Position numbers and translations under genes: made by a program. The notes beneath the pieces are model-generated. The model was not told where the DNA came from and made no database searches. It saw only the letters and a list, made by a program, of their open reading frames with translations. From NCBI GenBank assembly GCA_002347705.1, contig DDWY01000049.1, positions 1 through 20,504 on the forward strand: 20,504 bases of DNA, in the 5' to 3' direction. This DNA is from Anaerolineaceae bacterium UBA2274 (GTDB lineage Bacteria; Chloroflexota; Anaerolineae; Anaerolineales; Anaerolineaceae). Of this stretch, positions 1 to 5,909 are shown one piece after another (positions within the stretch are counted from its first letter, which is position 1; every line of letters begins with the position of its first letter).

Positions 1-1
1 A

Positions 2-241
2 GAGGTCTGGATAGCCCTGCGTAAAACCCCCCAGTATCAACGGGGGTTGAAAGAACGTTACAAAATCGAGCGCAAATTTGGCGAAGCCAAGCAAGGGCAT
101 GGCTTGGGACGTTGTCGCTATCTTGGCAAAGTGAAGTTCGCGGTGCAGGCCTTCTTTACCGCGATGGCGCTCAATTTGAAACGATTGGTCAAACTCTTGA
201 CGGGGGTCGGCTTTAAGGCGCAACCCGCTTCAGGCGCTTAA
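2..241 (+). pseudogene. C-terminal end of an IS transposase (DDE type, IS1182-like), cut by the window edge
   Basis: The reading frame is open from base 2, so the gene continues upstream of the window; what is visible is about 79 residues and a stop at 239-241. The segment around ERKFGEAKQGHGLGRCRY, followed by a basic helix containing ALNLKRLVKLL, matches the end of DDE transposases of the IS1182/IS5 type. In these the glutamate of the DDE triad lies in an (I/V)ER-F motif shortly before an HGL-RARY-G-like segment. The transposase would cut and join element ends during transposition. Family assignment comes from motif recall, not a search. An internal TTG at 47 is a start only by accident; the true start is outside the window. 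The type is given as pseudogene because only a fragment can be seen; it may be an intact gene that is simply truncated by the window. Confidence 0.72.
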
Positions 242-401
242 CCCAGGGTGTATTGTCGGTGGTGGTCAAAAGGTAGGTAAAAAACAACCAAATTGAGTGA
301 ATTATGAACACCCCTGAGGCATGATTGCCCCTGTTTTCGATGAAATTCCAGCTTATGAGCAGGCATTTTCACCTAATCTCTTCTTTTTTCAACACCCTCA
401 C

Positions 402-455
402 GCAAAATGTGAAAGACGCAAAATGAAAGAGCAAAGTGTAAGAGCAAAGTGATGA
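402..455. repeat. Imperfect 13-bp tandem repeat, four units
   Basis: Four consecutive units follow the pattern GCAAARTGWAAGA: 402-417 (16 nt, 3 nt longer), 418-430, 431-443 and 444-455 (shortened). The units differ by single substitutions and small length changes. No function is visible; slippage origin is likely. Confidence 0.7.
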
Positions 456-486
456 TGTCCTAATGCAGCAAAATAGAAATGTCCTA

Positions 487-565
487 AAGTGGGGGTAAAC
501 CTCAGTACTTACCATGGGCAGATACAGCTCCCAGAAGGGTGGTGCCCAAGGGTCTGCCCCCACTT
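487..565. repeat. 9-bp inverted repeat pair flanking 61 bp
   Basis: AAGTGGGGG at 487-495 is exactly complementary to CCCCCACTT at 557-565. It sits immediately after the paired ATGTCCTA motifs. It could be the terminal repeats of a tiny element or an IS remnant. No target-site duplication was recognised. Confidence 0.4.
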
Positions 566-699
566 CGTTGCTTATTGAAGGCAGTCTCTTCTGTTGAATG
601 GTTGCTCAACTTGCTAAGACTCCGGCAGAATGAAGTAAAATTAAGCAAACGTAACTTACACACTTAGCTCACACACAACCACACACGAAAGGAATTCCC

Positions 700-1086
700 A
701 TGTACCAGAAACTAATTCTTATAGGCAATCTTGGCAGAGACCCGGAGATGCGCTATACCCCTGACGGCAAGGCTGTCACGAATTTTTCAGTGGCAACCAG
801 CCGCAAATATAACGACAAAGATGAGACCACCTGGTTCACCGTTTCGGTTTGGGGGAAACAGGCTGAAAGTTGCAACCAATACCTGACAAAGGGTTCAAAG
901 GTCCTGGTGGAAGGTCGCTTGCGCCCGGATGCCAACACTGGCGCTCCCCAGGTTTTTCAAAAGAAAGATGGCAGTTGGGGCAGCAGCTATGAGGTTTTCG
1001 CCGACAACGTCCGCTTCCTCTCCGCGCGTGGTGAAAGCAATCCTGAGGTTAGTGATACGGTTGACGACGACGATATCCCGTTCTAG
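700..1086 (+). CDS. ssb: Single-stranded DNA-binding protein
   Basis: This is a 128-residue SSB that coats ssDNA during replication, recombination and repair. The N-terminal OB fold begins MYQKLILIGNLGRDPEMRYT, has the typical TTWFTVSVWGKQAE strand (about 43-56) and the LVEGRL segment (69-74). The C-terminus ends in an acidic tail, DDDDIPF, which in SSBs recruits partner proteins such as nucleases and helicases. The linker is very short for the family, so the protein is compact. An AAGGA ribosome site lies just upstream of ATG 700. It is the first gene of a five-gene run: the next ATG comes 2 nt after its stop. The partner-recruiting tail makes interaction with the downstream predicted nucleases plausible, but that is inference. 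Confidence 0.97.
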   Translation: MYQKLILIGNLGRDPEMRYTPDGKAVTNFSVATSRKYNDKDETTWFTVSVWGKQAESCNQYLTKGSKVLVEGRLRPDANTGAPQVFQKKDGSWGSSYEVFADNVRFLSARGESNPEVSDTVDDDDIPF

Positions 1087-1088
1087 CC

Positions 1089-1409
1089 ATGGCTGAACCC
1101 CAGAAAATTCCGTTTATGGTCCCGGATGATCTCGAGCCGCGGTACATAAACACTGCCTATATTACCCATACCCCCCACGAGTTCATCCTCGATTTTGCTA
1201 CGATGATGCCGGGCTTGAAAAGCCTCAAACTCAACACCCGCCTGATCCTTTCGCCGTTGACGATGAAACTCTTCCAACGCGCGATCAATGAGAATATTGC
1301 CCGCTACGAGGCAAATTTCGGCGAGATCCGCATCCCACGCGGGCATACCCTGGCGGATGAACTGTTCCGCGACAAGGGTGGTCAGAATCCACCGGAAGAA
1401 ACGAAATGA
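1089..1409 (+). CDS. DUF3467-family protein
   Basis: A 106-residue soluble protein of unknown function that resembles the DUF3467 family. Shared features are the opening Y-N-x-x-x-I-x-H-x-P-x-E-F-x-L-D-F block (about 19-36), the R-L-I-L-S-P strand (about 51-56), and the closing helix ending NIARYEANFGEIRIP (about 69-83). DUF3467 proteins are small single-domain proteins in bacteria and archaea; no biochemical role is established to my knowledge. The start is placed 2 nt after the ssb stop, and its stop overlaps the next ATG by four bases (ATGA at 1406-1409), so the gene is almost certainly translated from the same mRNA as ssb and the translin-like gene. Residues 90-106 form a polar tail. Confidence 0.85.
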   Translation: MAEPQKIPFMVPDDLEPRYINTAYITHTPHEFILDFATMMPGLKSLKLNTRLILSPLTMKLFQRAINENIARYEANFGEIRIPRGHTLADELFRDKGGQNPPEETK

Positions 1410-2053
1410 CCGACCAACTCGATTTGATTTGCGAACAAATTCGGCATGAGTTTGACCAGAAAACAGCTCTGCGTGATGCAGCCCTCAAACAGGCGCGTGA
1501 ACTAACTCGCCACGCCTCCCTGGCGATCCGGGCTATCCACCGGGAGGATCACAGCGAAGCACAATCGGAGATTGGTCATGCACGTGAACTGGCGAAAGTC
1601 CTGACCACCACACTTCGCGGCGAGCATCCCGACCTGTTTTTTGCAGGATACACGCAGGATGCTCTCAAGGAATACTGTGAAGCCTGCCTGACGGTGGCGA
1701 TGATCAAAGGCGAAGTTTTGCCCACCCCCCAGGAGTTGGACGCGGAGCCGCCCGCCTACCTGAACGGGCTCACCGAGACCCTTGGCGAGTTGCGCCGGCG
1801 CTGCCTGGACCTGCTTCGCCCCGGTTACAGCGCTGAGGTTGAACGACTTTTGGCATTGATGGATGACGTCTTTGCTCAGTTGCTCACGATGGACTACCCT
1901 GATGCCATCACGGATGGTCTGCGCCGCCGCACCGACCTGGCGCGCGGCATCATCGAACGCACCCGGGCGGACATCACCGTGTCTTTCCGGCAAAACGAGC
2001 TGGAAAGCAGGTTGAGTCGTTTGTCGGAACTACTGGAGGACAAACAAGCCTGA
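1406..2053 (+). CDS. Translin/TRAX-like protein (possible RNase)
   Basis: A 215-residue, nearly all-helical protein resembling bacterial and archaeal members of the translin superfamily. Eukaryotic translin and TRAX form the C3PO ribonuclease and bind ssDNA and RNA. Supporting segments are RAIHREDHSEA (about 42-52), AGYTQDALKEYCEA (80-93), YLNGLTETLGELRRR (118-132), DYPDAITDGLRRRTD (163-177) and ARGIIERTRADIT (179-191). The acidic positions used by TRAX for catalysis seem present: E89 and E92 in the E-x-x-E motif, E124 in place of an Asp, and E128. That suggests an active nuclease rather than inactive translin, but this is a by-eye alignment. It is coupled to its neighbours by ATGA (1406-1409) upstream and TGATG (2051-2055) downstream. 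Confidence 0.82.
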   Translation: MTDQLDLICEQIRHEFDQKTALRDAALKQARELTRHASLAIRAIHREDHSEAQSEIGHARELAKVLTTTLRGEHPDLFFAGYTQDALKEYCEACLTVAMIKGEVLPTPQELDAEPPAYLNGLTETLGELRRRCLDLLRPGYSAEVERLLALMDDVFAQLLTMDYPDAITDGLRRRTDLARGIIERTRADITVSFRQNELESRLSRLSELLEDKQA

Positions 2054-2277
2054 TGCGCAAGGTGCGCGCTTCAGAGCTGGGAAGTTTCAACTACTGTCAG
2101 CGTGCCTGGTGGTATCAGCAGCAAAACATGCCCTCCGAAAACCAGGGAGCCATGGACGCGGGCAGCCGCGAGCACAGAGAACATAACCGCGGGGTGAAAC
2201 TCGCGGTTTTCTATCGCTGGCTGGCTCTGGCAGTGCTTGCAATTGCGATCCTTCTAACACTTTGGATCCTGCGATGA
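2053..2277 (+). CDS. Short membrane protein carrying the Cas4 N-terminal Cys/His motif
   Basis: A 74-residue protein. Residues 5-21 read like the beginning of Cas4-family nucleases: a YC-x-R-x-x-W-Y motif with Cys15, then a G-x-x-x-H motif (Gly37, His41). In complete Cas4 proteins the first cysteine joins three C-terminal cysteines around an iron-sulfur cluster, and the G-x-x-x-H segment contributes to the active site. Instead of the catalytic core, this protein then has one hydrophobic helix (about 51-73) and stops after Leu-Arg. The catalytic core and three more cysteines are in the next gene, joined by ATGA (2274-2277). The likely topology is cytosolic N-terminus with a C-terminal tail anchor. 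I infer that the two products assemble into one nuclease. A sequencing frameshift is unlikely because each half has its own complete hydrophobic helix at the break. Confidence 0.75.
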   Translation: MRKVRASELGSFNYCQRAWWYQQQNMPSENQGAMDAGSREHREHNRGVKLAVFYRWLALAVLAIAILLTLWILR

Positions 2278-2801
2278 GTAATATGTGGTGGATGGTTCTG
2301 CTGCTTTTTGGGCTGGCAATCGCGCTGCTGCTGCTGAGCCTGCGCGAACGCTGGAAAAGCAGATTGCCCGATGCGCAGGTAATTTATGCTGACACTGACC
2401 TGTGGCAGCGAGTTCCCGAAACACTGGTGGATCACCAGCTTGGACTTGTGGGCAAACCGGACTATGTGATGCGAACCAGGCAGGGCAGCCTGATCCCAGT
2501 AGAGGTAAAAACTGGTCGCACTCCAGATAATCCTTATGACTCCCACCGGCTGCAGTTGATGGCGTACGGGCTGCTCATCCAAAATAAATATGGCCAAAGG
2601 CCAGAATATGGTCTGCTGCATTATTCCGATAAGGATTTCAGGGTGAACTTTACGCCTGAACTGGAAAGTCAACTGTTGAATACGCTTGAGGAAATTAGGC
2701 TTATAGAAAAACAAAATGAAGCACCAACACGTTCCCACAACAGCAGTACGCGCTGCCGCAGTTGTGGTTACCATGGAATTTGTGATCAAAAGATAAATTG
2801 A
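2274..2801 (+). CDS. Membrane-anchored PD-(D/E)XK nuclease, Cas4-like C-terminal part
   Basis: A 175-residue protein starting at ATG 2274, preferred over the TTG at 2262 because of the ATGA overlap with the preceding gene. Residues 4-22 form one hydrophobic helix followed by RERWKSR, which predicts a cytosolic C-terminal domain. The nuclease core has LVGKPDYV with Asp63, IPVEVKTGR with Glu77-x-Lys79, and the RecB/Cas4 motif III Gln94-x3-Tyr98. The C-terminus carries Cys161-x2-Cys164-x5-Cys170, the three-cysteine half of a Cas4/AddB-type iron-sulfur cluster. The fourth cysteine and the His motif are missing here but lie in the upstream protein. Predicted role: a metal-dependent DNA exonuclease at the inner membrane. 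No cas1, cas2 or CRISPR array is seen, so a CRISPR role is not supported. Confidence 0.85.
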   Translation: MSNMWWMVLLLFGLAIALLLLSLRERWKSRLPDAQVIYADTDLWQRVPETLVDHQLGLVGKPDYVMRTRQGSLIPVEVKTGRTPDNPYDSHRLQLMAYGLLIQNKYGQRPEYGLLHYSDKDFRVNFTPELESQLLNTLEEIRLIEKQNEAPTRSHNSSTRCRSCGYHGICDQKIN

Positions 2802-2863
2802 GTGCTTTTCAGTCCAGCGGGACTTGGATCACTCTCGCCATAGAAGATGAAAGCGAGGAATAG

Positions 2864-3202
2864 ATGAAAAAGATCCTTTTTTATGCCATGACAGGTGAAA
2901 AGTTGTGTTTTCAGCACATACTGATGAACGCCCTGGATCTGCACAATTCAGGATGCGAAGTGAAAATCATATTTGAGGGCGCCTCTGTCAAGCTCCCCTC
3001 TGTATTACAGGAAGAGAGCAATCCACTATTCGGCAAGGCACTTGAAGCCGGTTTGATTGCAGGGATCTGTTTTGCCTGCTCGAAAGTGATGGGTGTGTTT
3101 GAGGTCAACCAGGCTTTTGGGCTGCCAATGTTGGATGATATGTATGGGCATGCCGGCATGAGGCCCTACCTGGAAGAAGCTTATGAAGTAGTGAGCATGT
3201 AA
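2864..3202 (+). CDS. DsrE-like small protein
   Basis: A 112-residue protein with the fold signature of DsrE/DsrF-like sulfur-relay relatives. It has an opening beta strand MKKILFYAMTGEK, a helix with FQHILMNALDLHNSG (16-30), VKIIFEGASVKL (33-44), then GLIAGICFACSKVMG (63-77) with a Cys69-Phe-Ala-Cys72 pair, and a C-terminal Y-L-E-E-A-Y-E-V-V segment. In this family a cysteine at the middle position can carry persulfide sulfur in some members; many others are uncharacterised cytoplasmic proteins. The CxxC here could bind sulfur or a metal; this is inference. The gene stands alone: 62 nt after the nuclease gene and just before the SRP RNA promoter. An AGCGAGGAATAG stretch gives a reasonable ribosome site upstream of ATG 2864. 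Confidence 0.75.
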   Translation: MKKILFYAMTGEKLCFQHILMNALDLHNSGCEVKIIFEGASVKLPSVLQEESNPLFGKALEAGLIAGICFACSKVMGVFEVNQAFGLPMLDDMYGHAGMRPYLEEAYEVVSM

Positions 3203-3219
3203 GCCGCTGCGGGCAATGA

Positions 3220-3248
3220 TTGACAATCCCCCCGCCCTCGATTATCCT
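3220..3248 (+). promoter_or_regulatory. Promoter of the SRP RNA gene
   Basis: A perfect -35 box TTGACA (3220-3225), a 17-nt spacer, and a -10 box TATCCT (3243-3248). Six bases later is G3255, the first base of the closing stem of the SRP RNA. The match between the predicted start and the RNA end supports both calls. Confidence 0.8.
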
Positions 3249-3254
3249 TAACCT

Positions 3255-3363
3255 GCGTCTGGGCGGGACCGGCGCGGCGGAGCCCTGTGAACCCCGTCAG
3301 GTCCGAGAGGAAGCAGCGGTAAGTAGGTTTCTTCGGGTGTTGCCGGTTATCCTGCCCGGGCGC
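3255..3363 (+). ncRNA. ffs: Signal recognition particle RNA (4.5S-like)
   Basis: This is the RNA core of the signal recognition particle, which works with Ffh to target nascent membrane and secreted proteins. The hallmark helix 8 region is present from about 3288 to 3323: GTGAACCCCGTCAGGTCC, a GAGA tetraloop, then GGAAGCAGCGGTAA. The ends pair in a 14-bp closing stem: 3255-3268 with 3350-3363, all Watson-Crick or G-U. The total length is about 109 nt, the short bacterial form without an Alu domain. The loop is GAGA where E. coli has GGAA; both are GNRA. No strong terminator follows; the methyltransferase ATG lies only 7 nt after the 3' stem, so the RNA is probably processed from a longer transcript or the downstream gene shares its promoter. 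Confidence 0.95.
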
Positions 3364-3370
3364 TTTGCAA

Positions 3371-4282
3371 ATGATGGATCAGAACACAAACACCACCACA
3401 CCCCCCGTCTGTTCCTATGAAGGTTCAGATTACCAGGATTCCTTTTGGGAAACCGGCACTCGCCGTTATGAAGACGCCGTGGAAGCCGCCGCGCTGCAGC
3501 GTTTGCTCAACAAACCGGGAAAACTGATGCTGGAGCTTGGAGCCGGGGCTGGCCGCAACACGCCGCGTTATGCTGACTGGCAGCGGGTGGTGCTTTTGGA
3601 CTATTCGCGATCGCAACTCGTTCAAGCCCGGGAGCGCCTTGGCGACAGCCATCGTTACGTCTACGTGGCGGCCGATATTTACAAATTGCCTTTTACGGCT
3701 GGGCTGTTTGATGGCGCTACAATGATCCGCACCCTGCATCACATGGCCGACCCCAAGCTTGCGCTGGAAAATGTGCGTGATGTGCTTGCAGAAAACGCCG
3801 TATTCATCCTGGAGTTTGCGAACAAAAAGAATATCAAAGCAATCGCGCGCTGGCTGACGGGAAAGCAAAAATGGAACCCATTCACCCATGAGCAGGTAGA
3901 ATTTGTGAAGCTCAATTTCGACTTCCACCCCAAAACGATCCGCGCGCTGTTGAAAGAAACCGGCTTCAGGCTGGAAAAGCAGCTGGCGGTCTCGTTCTTC
4001 CGATCAAATTGGTTCAAGAACCACGTTTCTCACAAGCGGCTGGTGGCACTGGACAGCTTTCTCCAACCCACTGGTGCCTGGGCTCAGGTTACCCCCAGCA
4101 TTTTCTCACGCACTATCGCTAAAGGCAGCTCACCGATGCCTGGAGAAAATGACTTCTTCCGCTGCCCAATTTGCGCTCACCCCCTGCCCGAAGCTGGCTC
4201 AAGCCAAACTTGCCCTGGCTGTGGGCATGCCTGGGAATATCGCGACGGGATTTATGAGTTTCGCATCCATCCCGAGAGCTAA
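3371..4282 (+). CDS. SAM-dependent methyltransferase with C-terminal zinc ribbon
   Basis: A protein of about 303 residues combining a class I methyltransferase with a zinc-binding tail. Motif I is LMLELGAGAGRN (about 52-63), followed by an acidic residue in VVLLDYSRSQ that should bind the ribose of SAM. AADIYKLPF and TLHHMADP are typical of the Methyltransf_11 group. The C-terminus has C-P-I-C and C-P-G-C pairs (about 262-284), resembling Trm112- or RlmA-type ribbons. The substrate is unknown; an RNA or small-molecule target is possible. Start: ATG 3371 or ATG 3374; a TTG at 3365 would overlap the end of the SRP RNA and is less likely. No good ribosome site is seen because the SRP RNA stem occupies the leader. 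Its last 29 nt overlap the next gene. Confidence 0.85.
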   Translation: MMDQNTNTTTPPVCSYEGSDYQDSFWETGTRRYEDAVEAAALQRLLNKPGKLMLELGAGAGRNTPRYADWQRVVLLDYSRSQLVQARERLGDSHRYVYVAADIYKLPFTAGLFDGATMIRTLHHMADPKLALENVRDVLAENAVFILEFANKKNIKAIARWLTGKQKWNPFTHEQVEFVKLNFDFHPKTIRALLKETGFRLEKQLAVSFFRSNWFKNHVSHKRLVALDSFLQPTGAWAQVTPSIFSRTIAKGSSPMPGENDFFRCPICAHPLPEAGSSQTCPGCGHAWEYRDGIYEFRIHPES

Positions 4283-5891
4283 AACAGCACTTCAAAGAAA
4301 ATTACGTGCGCTCTTTTCAATCTGCATACTTCTGATACTGGTCGCCTGCAATTACCCCGGTCGTACTGAAAACCTGATCGTCGGCACGGCCACAATGGCG
4401 GCCGCCCGGCAGACCGCAGCGGCTATGCTCTACCCAAGCCCAGGACCGGATGGAACACCTGCTGTCTTTCCACCTCCCCCACTGCTTCTTGGAACTCCCA
4501 GCCCTCATGCCTCAACACAGGCGATCCCCCCGGTGTTGCCAACAGAAACTGGCACGCCTATCCCGCCCTATACCGGCCAGGTGCCTGCGGGTATGACGCT
4601 CTACTACAGCCAGTCTGGCGACACGCTTGAGAGCATTGCAGGGCACTTCCGCACCACCCCAGCGCTGCTGCAAAGCCCGACCCAAGCCAATACCGATGGT
4701 TTTCTTGCTGCCGGGATACCGCTTTTTGTACCGCATGCGCAGTTCTATGCCCCTTATCAGCAAGCTGTTTTAGCGGACAACCTGGTGGTGTATGGACAGA
4801 ATGCCAGGAACGTTGACGTGTTGGGGATCAGTTCCCGGGCGGGTGGGTATCTGAATTATTACGCGGAATATCTCTTTGAAGGTCGCTTTACAGGACCAGA
4901 AATCGTCGAATTAGTGGCAATGGAAACTTCAACTGACCCGCGACTGCTGCTGGCATTGCTCGAATACCAGTCTGGCTGGGTCTACGCCTGGCCAGAGGGC
5001 GCGGAGGAAGATAAATCCCCTTTGAATTATGAAGCTGAAGGTGTGGAGGGGCTTTACGCGGAGCTGCAGGTGGCAGCCCGTGAGCTTTCGCGGGGGTATT
5101 ATGGTTGGCGGGAAGGTGGTTTGCAAACCCTGCGCTTTAAAGATGACAGCCAGGCTGCCATTCACCGCGAATTGAACGCTGGCAGTGTGGCGATGCAGGT
5201 TCTTTTTGCCGGTTTTTATACCCCTGCCCATTTTTCTCCCAACCTATATGGTGAGCGCGGCTTCCTGGCGCTTTATCGCCGGATGTTTGGCGATCCTGCC
5301 CAACTGGCTTTGGAGGGGGGAGATGTGATACCGGCGGGTCTGGCTCAGCCTGCTTTGACCCTGCCATTCCAGCCCGGGCTCACCTGGGCGCTTACATCGG
5401 GCCCACACATCACCTGGCAAATCGGCACGCCAAGAGGAGCGATAGACTTTGCCCCGCGGGATGACCTGCCGGGCTGCATTGTTTCGAATGTCTATGCGAC
5501 TGCTTCAGCACCGGGGCTGGTGGTGCGCAGTTCACGCGGGGCAGTTGCCGTGGACCTTGATGGGGATGGTAATGAAGGCACTGGCTGGGTCATCATCTAC
5601 ATGCACCTGGCAAGGGATGGGCGGATTGTAGACGGAAGTTGGGTGGACGTGGACGATCCCCTGGGATATCCATCATGCGAGGGCGGCTACAGCAGCGGCA
5701 CCCATCTGCACATCACCCGGAAATACAACGGTGAATGGATGCGTGCTGGTGGCGCAGTTCCTTTTGTGATGGATGGCTGGCTGGCGGTAGCCGGGCAGGG
5801 CGCCTATGCGGGTTGGCTTGTGAGGGATGGGAAAACAGTCTACGTGGGCACCAGTGATAAGGAATATACCTGGATCAGGCGGGATGAATAA
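4254..5891 (+). CDS. Lipoprotein with LysM and M23-type (LytM) domain
   Basis: A protein of 545 residues from ATG 4254. This start gives a basic n-region (RAKTALQRKLR) and a lipobox LILVAC with lipidated Cys32; the frame is open further upstream but that part is the methyltransferase in another frame. A Pro/Thr-rich linker (about 60-112) leads to a LysM domain (114-160, beginning MTLYYSQSGDTLESIAGHF), then an unassigned region (165-345), then an M23-like domain (about 376-498). The M23 metal ligands are partly present: Asp398 in RGAIDF, His451 in YMHLA, and His484 and His486 in THLHI. The usual first His of H-x3-D is Arg394. A DLDGDGNEGTGW insertion (434-445) looks like a calcium loop. Expected role: cell-envelope binding and perhaps glycan or peptide hydrolysis outside the membrane. 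Confidence 0.85.
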   Translation: MSFASIPRAKTALQRKLRALFSICILLILVACNYPGRTENLIVGTATMAAARQTAAAMLYPSPGPDGTPAVFPPPPLLLGTPSPHASTQAIPPVLPTETGTPIPPYTGQVPAGMTLYYSQSGDTLESIAGHFRTTPALLQSPTQANTDGFLAAGIPLFVPHAQFYAPYQQAVLADNLVVYGQNARNVDVLGISSRAGGYLNYYAEYLFEGRFTGPEIVELVAMETSTDPRLLLALLEYQSGWVYAWPEGAEEDKSPLNYEAEGVEGLYAELQVAARELSRGYYGWREGGLQTLRFKDDSQAAIHRELNAGSVAMQVLFAGFYTPAHFSPNLYGERGFLALYRRMFGDPAQLALEGGDVIPAGLAQPALTLPFQPGLTWALTSGPHITWQIGTPRGAIDFAPRDDLPGCIVSNVYATASAPGLVVRSSRGAVAVDLDGDGNEGTGWVIIYMHLARDGRIVDGSWVDVDDPLGYPSCEGGYSSGTHLHITRKYNGEWMRAGGAVPFVMDGWLAVAGQGAYAGWLVRDGKTVYVGTSDKEYTWIRRDE

Positions 5892-5909
5892 GCCGGCTTT
5901 GCTGGCTTA
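5889..5909. terminator. Bidirectional hairpin between convergent genes
   Basis: TAAGCCGGC (5889-5897) pairs with GCTGGCTTA (5901-5909) in a 9-bp stem with one G-U pair and a TTT loop. The outer bases of the arms are the TAA stop codons of the plus-strand lipoprotein and the minus-strand methyltransferase. No long T tract follows on either side, so termination strength is uncertain. Confidence 0.5.

Larger units (their letters stand above)
242..699. other. Gene-free stretch with tandem repeat and possible IS debris
   Basis: No convincing coding sequence is seen here; the one minus-strand reading frame (369-563) has no recognisable protein character. The stretch holds a short tandem repeat (402-455), two direct copies of ATGTCCTA (454-461 and 479-486), and a 9-bp inverted repeat AAGTGGGGG / CCCCCACTT (487-495 and 557-565) around a short open segment beginning at an ATG near 513. 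Paired GTCCTA motifs with AAAATAGAAAT between them remind me of insertion-sequence ends, so this may be the remains of a second element next to the transposase fragment. A weak promoter-like TAAAAT (636-641) precedes ssb. Confidence 0.5.

Noticed and set aside
2053..2801. A single Cas4 gene broken by a sequencing error
   Set aside because: Both parts have a full hydrophobic helix at the break and a neat ATGA overlap; an error would not produce two complete anchors. Confirmation in relatives is still needed.
2053..2801. CRISPR adaptation cas4
   Set aside because: No cas1, cas2, effector gene or repeat array occurs in the window, and the neighbours are ssb and translin-like genes.
3220..3420. 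Plus-strand reading frame of 66 residues across the SRP RNA
   Set aside because: It lies over the promoter and the structured RNA; its translation has no protein-like character.
4074..4253. Upstream extension of the lipoprotein reading frame by 60 residues
   Set aside because: It would place a signal peptide in the middle of the protein. The bases there encode the methyltransferase in another frame.
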